From the NCBI GenBank assembly GCA_934667845.1, contig CAKUMQ010000084.1:1-8409 (forward strand): a stretch of 8,409 nucleotides of DNA. Direction: 5' to 3'. Origin of the DNA: an uncultured Eubacteriales bacterium (GTDB lineage: Bacteria; Bacillota; Clostridia; Oscillospirales; Acutalibacteraceae). The first letter of the stretch is position 1; every line of letters starts with the position of its first letter. Shown here piece after piece: positions 5,739 to 8,409 of the stretch. The position numbers were made by a program, and so were the translations under genes. The notes below the pieces were generated by a model. It ran no database searches. It was not told the DNA's origin and was given only the letters and a program-made list of their open reading frames with translations.

Positions 5739-6941
5739 ATGCTGTATGTGGCCATAATGGGATACGGCGTTGTCGGTTCCGGCGTGGCGGAGGTACTCTC
5801 CGAAAACGCCGCGATCATCGCGCGCAAGGCCGGGCAGCCGGTCGCCATACGGCGCATTCTCGATCTGCGCAGCTTCCCCGACAGCCCGTTTGCCGACCGG
5901 TTCACCACCCGGTTTGAGGATATCGAGGGCGATCCCGCCATTGCCATCGTCGTTGAGACGATGGGCGGGCTGCATCCCGCCTATGAATTTGTGACCCGCT
6001 GTCTCAAAAGCGGAAAAAGCGTCGTCACCTCGAATAAGGAGCTGGTCGCCGCCAAGGGCGACGAGCTGCTTGCTCTGGCGCGCGACTGCGGACAGAATTT
6101 CCTGTTTGAGGCCAGCGTCGGCGGCGGCATCCCGATCCTGCGCCCGCTCGACCAGTGCCTCGCCGCCAACGACGTGACCGAGGTCGCGGGTATTTTGAAC
6201 GGCACCACCAACTACATGCTGACCCGCATGGTCGAGGACGGCATCTCCTTTGAGGACGCGCTCGCCGAGGCACAGCAGAAGGGCTATGCCGAGCGCGACC
6301 CGTCCGCCGACATTGACGGCCCCGACGCCTGCCGCAAGATCTGCATTCTGGCCTCGCTCGCCTTCGGCCGCCATGTTCCGCCCGACGAGGTATCCACCGA
6401 GGGCATCGCCCGCATCACCGGTGCGGACGTCGCGGCTGCGGCGGCGCTCGGCGGCGTGGTGCGGCTGATCGGGCGCGCCAGGAAATATGACGGCGGCCGC
6501 CTGCATATTCTGGTAGCACCGATGATGGTGGAAAAGCGCTGCCTGCTCTCCCGTGTGGACGGCGTGTTCAATGCCGTTCTCGTGCGGGGCAACGCCATCG
6601 GCGACGTCGTGTTTTACGGCCGCGGCGCCGGAAAGCTGCCGACGGCAAGCGCCGTTGTCGCTGACGTGATCGACGAAGCCAAGCACTTAAACAGCCGCAA
6701 GACGCTGTTTTGGGACAGCGCGCTGCCCGGCTATGTCTGCCCCGCCGGGGAGGAGCCGTACGCCTATATGCTGCGGTTTGCGCCCGGCGTTTCGGCGGCG
6801 CTGCCCGGCGCCGAAGCGCACAGCACCGCCTCGGGCGAGACCGTGCTGCGCACCCTGCCGATGACCCCGGCACAGCTTGACGCCGCGCTGGCGGCAGCTG
6901 ACTTATCGCCGGTCTCCCGTCTGCGCATTTTCCCCTCTTGA
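5739..6941 (+). CDS. hom: Homoserine dehydrogenase
   Basis: It reduces aspartate-4-semialdehyde to homoserine with NAD(P)H, the branch leading to threonine and methionine. The 400-residue cytoplasmic enzyme begins with the Rossmann nucleotide motif GYGVVGSGV (8-16). TSNKELVA (97-104) carries the conserved Lys100, and the family signature AEAQQKGYAERDPSADIDGPDACRK (177-200, exact match to the known pattern) includes Asp196 and Lys200, equivalents of the catalytic Asp/Lys pair. Typical Firmicutes Hom proteins are about 430 residues with a C-terminal ACT domain. Here only about 60 residues follow the catalytic part (from about 337); YAYMLRF and SRLRIF resemble the ends of an ACT fold with the middle shortened and no DRPGV-type motif. 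The ATG at 5739 has GGAAAGGA about 10 nt upstream. It lies between pheB and lysC in one operon. Confidence 0.96.
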   Translation: MLYVAIMGYGVVGSGVAEVLSENAAIIARKAGQPVAIRRILDLRSFPDSPFADRFTTRFEDIEGDPAIAIVVETMGGLHPAYEFVTRCLKSGKSVVTSNKELVAAKGDELLALARDCGQNFLFEASVGGGIPILRPLDQCLAANDVTEVAGILNGTTNYMLTRMVEDGISFEDALAEAQQKGYAERDPSADIDGPDACRKICILASLAFGRHVPPDEVSTEGIARITGADVAAAAALGGVVRLIGRARKYDGGRLHILVAPMMVEKRCLLSRVDGVFNAVLVRGNAIGDVVFYGRGAGKLPTASAVVADVIDEAKHLNSRKTLFWDSALPGYVCPAGEEPYAYMLRFAPGVSAALPGAEAHSTASGETVLRTLPMTPAQLDAALAAADLSPVSRLRIFPS

Positions 6942-6963
6942 CCCCTGTCAGTTTTATTTTTCG

Positions 6964-6990
6964 CCGCGTCCCGCCAGCGGGAAAACGCGG
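6964..6990 (+). other. Hairpin between hom and lysC
   Basis: CCGCGT (6964-6969) pairs with ACGCGG (6985-6990), and inside it CCCG (6970-6973) pairs with CGGG (6978-6981), with a 4-nt loop and a 3-nt A bulge. It lies 10 nt before the lysC ribosome site (7001-7006) and has no T run, so a role in translation or mRNA processing is more likely than termination. Confidence 0.55.
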
Positions 6991-7014
6991 TCAGAAGAGC
7001 GGAGGAATATCCCT

Positions 7015-8226
7015 ATGCTGATTGTCAAAAAATTCGGCGGCAGCTCCGTGCGCGATGCCGCGCGGCTGCAGAATGTCGCCCGCATCGTCACCGATGCCTA
7101 CCGTCAGGGCAACGAGGTCGTGGTCGTGGTATCCGCCCAGGGCGACACCACCGACGACCTCATCGCCAAGGCGCGCGAGATCAACAAAAAAGCCAGTAAG
7201 CGGGAAATGGACATGCTGATGGCGGCGGGCGAGCAGATCTCGATCGCCCTGCTCGCCATGGCGATCGAGGCCGAAGGCTGCCCCGCCGTCTCGCTGCTCG
7301 GCTGGCAGGCGGGATTTGTCACCAATTCCACCTACGGCTCCGCCCGCATCAAGCGGGTGACGGCGGAGCGCATCCGCACAGAGCTTGGCAAGAACCGCAT
7401 CGTTGTCGTCGCCGGGTTCCAGGGGCTGAACCGCTATGAGGATGTCACCACCCTCGGCCGCGGCGGCTCCGACACGAGCGCGGTGGCGATCGCCGCCAGC
7501 ATGCACGCCGATCTGTGCCAGATCTACACCGACGTCGAGGGCGTTTACACCGCCGACCCGCGCAAGGTGCCCGGCGCGCGCAAGCTGAAAGAGATCACCT
7601 ACGGCGAAATGCTGGAGCTGGCGACGCTCGGCGCTCAGGTGCTCAACAACCGCTCGGTGGAAATGGCGAAAAAATATAATGTGGAGCTGGAGGTTCTCTC
7701 CAGCCTGAATCCGGTGCCCGGCACCCGTGTATTGGAGGAAGCGAAAATGGAGAAAATGTTGGTCAAGGGCGTCGCGAAGGACGCCGGTGTTGCCCGCGTG
7801 ATGGTGGTCGGTCTGCCCGATGAGCCGGGCACCGCATTTAAGGTGTTTTCCCTCGTGGCACGCGCCCACGTCAACGTGGATATCATCCTGCAGTCGGTCG
7901 GCCGCGACGGCACAAAGGATATCACTTTCACCGTGCCGGAGGACAGCGGCGCGGACGCCGTCGAGGCGCTGCGCGATTACTGCGCCCGCGTCGGCGCAAA
8001 GGAGCTGCGCTACGACACCGACTGCGCCAAAATTTCCATCGTCGGCGCCGGTATGGAGACGCACGAGGGCGTCGCCGCCAAGATGTTTGAAGCGCTCGCC
8101 GATGCCCACGTCAACATTGAGATGATCTCGACCAGCGAGATCAAGGTATCGGTGCTGATCGCCCGCAATGATGCCGACCGCGCCGTTGCCGCGGTGCACA
8201 AGGCGTTTTTTGAGGATGCCGACTGA
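7015..8226 (+). CDS. lysC: Aspartokinase, monofunctional, lysine/threonine-regulated type
   Basis: It phosphorylates aspartate with ATP, the first step toward lysine, threonine and methionine. The 403-residue protein has the kinase motif KFGGSS at 6-11, GEQ at 72-74, GRGGSDTSA (148-156) and TDVEGVYTADPR (172-183), all hallmark amino-acid-kinase motifs. Two ACT domains follow (about 262-330 and 338-403) for feedback control; DGTKDITF (298-305) and STSEIKVSV (372-380) match regulatory-site regions in related enzymes. The frame is open upstream, overlapping hom, but the ATG at 7015 is preceded by GGAGGA (7001-7006) at 8 nt and gives the standard N-terminus. Length matches Bacillus LysC. The kinase product feeds, through an aspartate-semialdehyde dehydrogenase not in this window, the adjacent hom. 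An internal start inside it is described separately. Confidence 0.97.
   Translation: MLIVKKFGGSSVRDAARLQNVARIVTDAYRQGNEVVVVVSAQGDTTDDLIAKAREINKKASKREMDMLMAAGEQISIALLAMAIEAEGCPAVSLLGWQAGFVTNSTYGSARIKRVTAERIRTELGKNRIVVVAGFQGLNRYEDVTTLGRGGSDTSAVAIAASMHADLCQIYTDVEGVYTADPRKVPGARKLKEITYGEMLELATLGAQVLNNRSVEMAKKYNVELEVLSSLNPVPGTRVLEEAKMEKMLVKGVAKDAGVARVMVVGLPDEPGTAFKVFSLVARAHVNVDIILQSVGRDGTKDITFTVPEDSGADAVEALRDYCARVGAKELRYDTDCAKISIVGAGMETHEGVAAKMFEALADAHVNIEMISTSEIKVSVLIARNDADRAVAAVHKAFFEDAD
7734..7739 (+). promoter_or_regulatory. Internal ribosome binding site within lysC
   Basis: GGAGGA lies 7 nt before an in-frame ATG at 7747 (codon 245). It is as strong as the sites used by true starts in this window. 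It sits in the linker between kinase and ACT domains, where Bacillus and Corynebacterium lysC genes start their beta subunits. Confidence 0.75.
7747..8226 (+). CDS. lysC: Probable in-frame aspartokinase beta (regulatory) subunit
   Basis: Translation from Met245 of lysC would give a 159-residue protein that contains only the two ACT domains. Family knowledge: Bacillus subtilis aspartokinase II and Corynebacterium LysC are alpha2beta2 enzymes whose beta subunit (about 160 residues) comes from such an internal start in the same gene and frame. What is seen here is the matching position, matching length, and a strong ribosome site (GGAGGA at 7734-7739). A second in-frame ATG three codons later (7756) is an alternative with poorer spacing. 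That the shorter protein is actually made is inference. Confidence 0.7.
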   Translation: MEKMLVKGVAKDAGVARVMVVGLPDEPGTAFKVFSLVARAHVNVDIILQSVGRDGTKDITFTVPEDSGADAVEALRDYCARVGAKELRYDTDCAKISIVGAGMETHEGVAAKMFEALADAHVNIEMISTSEIKVSVLIARNDADRAVAAVHKAFFEDAD

Positions 8227-8250
8227 ACACAACGCTAAAGCTGTATAGCA

Positions 8251-8291
8251 ACGCGCCCCCGTTTTTCACTCAAAAAACGGGGGCGCGTTTT
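8251..8291 (+). terminator. Rho-independent terminator of the pheB-hom-lysC operon
   Basis: Arms 8251-8266 (ACGCGCCCCCGTTTTT) and 8273-8288 pair perfectly over 16 bp with a 6-nt loop, followed by TTT. It begins 24 nt after the lysC stop. No thrB, thrC or other pathway gene intervenes, so the operon ends here. Confidence 0.92.
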
Positions 8292-8324
8292 GCATTGACC
8301 ATAACCGACGGGACACATAACAGC

Positions 8325-8352
8325 AGCCGGATGGGCGTTTGCCCATCCGGCT
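8325..8352. repeat. Inverted repeat (12-bp hairpin) upstream of an outgoing promoter
   Basis: AGCCGGATGGGC (8325-8336) and its exact complement (8341-8352) flank the 4-nt loop GTTT. No T run follows on either strand, so it is not a typical terminator. It lies about 40 nt upstream of the -10 element near the right edge. Confidence 0.7.
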
Positions 8353-8388
8353 CAGCCTGTCAAAAAACTACCCAAACGGCCCTGTTTC

Positions 8389-8397
8389 TGGTATAAT
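8389..8397 (+). promoter_or_regulatory. Extended -10 promoter for a gene beyond the right edge
   Basis: TGG-TATAAT has a perfect -10 (8392-8397) with the extended TG (8389-8390). The -35 at 17 nt (TACCCA) is poor. It points out of the window; the 12 bases after it hold no start codon. Confidence 0.6.
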
Positions 8398-8409
8398 AGA
8401 GGAGACGGG

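Noticed and set aside
5733..6686. Minus-strand open frame of 317 codons opposite hom
   Set aside because: Shadow of the homoserine dehydrogenase reading frame; no domain or credible ribosome site.
6991..8232. Minus-strand open frame of 413 codons opposite lysC
   Set aside because: The sense strand encodes a textbook aspartokinase. The antisense product is His/Gly/Asp-rich low-complexity sequence, typical of a shadow frame.

Overview
The window looks like chromosomal DNA from a fairly GC-rich, low-GC-lineage (Firmicutes/Clostridia, probably Oscillospiraceae-like) bacterium. The basis is strong AGGAGG-type ribosome binding sites, extended -10 promoters (TGn-TATAAT type), and a UPF0735/PheB ACT protein beside homoserine dehydrogenase. 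This placement is an inference from gene content and style, not from a marker gene. I see no mobile element, CRISPR array or phage gene.

Left part (1-3323, all on the minus strand). Reading right to left, a LacI/GalR-like sugar-sensing regulator with an unusual C-terminal helix-turn-helix (3289-2201) is followed by an intracellular GH32 fructan/sucrose hydrolase (2139-523). A 3' untranslated region follows, with a 21-bp tandem repeat and a long terminator hairpin. Next comes a near-consensus promoter driving two serine tRNAs, Ser(TGA) then Ser(GCT), ended by a strong hairpin terminator. Regulator and hydrolase probably form a small sugar-responsive operon. The matching transporter is not in the window.

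Middle part (3324-4990). A regulatory gap of about 280 bp separates the minus-strand operon from a plus-strand three-gene operon: a two-TM membrane protein, a four-TM membrane protein, and a TetR-family repressor whose TTG start lies inside the preceding gene. A 14-bp hairpin terminator ends it. The function of the membrane pair is unknown.

Right part (5143-8291). A good promoter drives an aspartate-family amino-acid operon: an ACT-domain protein (PheB/UPF0735), homoserine dehydrogenase with a short, degenerate C-terminal ACT region, and a monofunctional aspartokinase. The aspartokinase gene has a strong in-frame internal ribosome site that would give a separate regulatory (beta) subunit. Small hairpins precede each ribosome site. 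A 16-bp hairpin terminator closes the operon. The last 118 bases hold another hairpin and an extended -10 promoter pointing out of the window.

Nothing here is clearly a new defence or mobile system. The items most worth a second look are the regulator architecture, the split of ACT control between PheB and Hom, and the internal lysC start.
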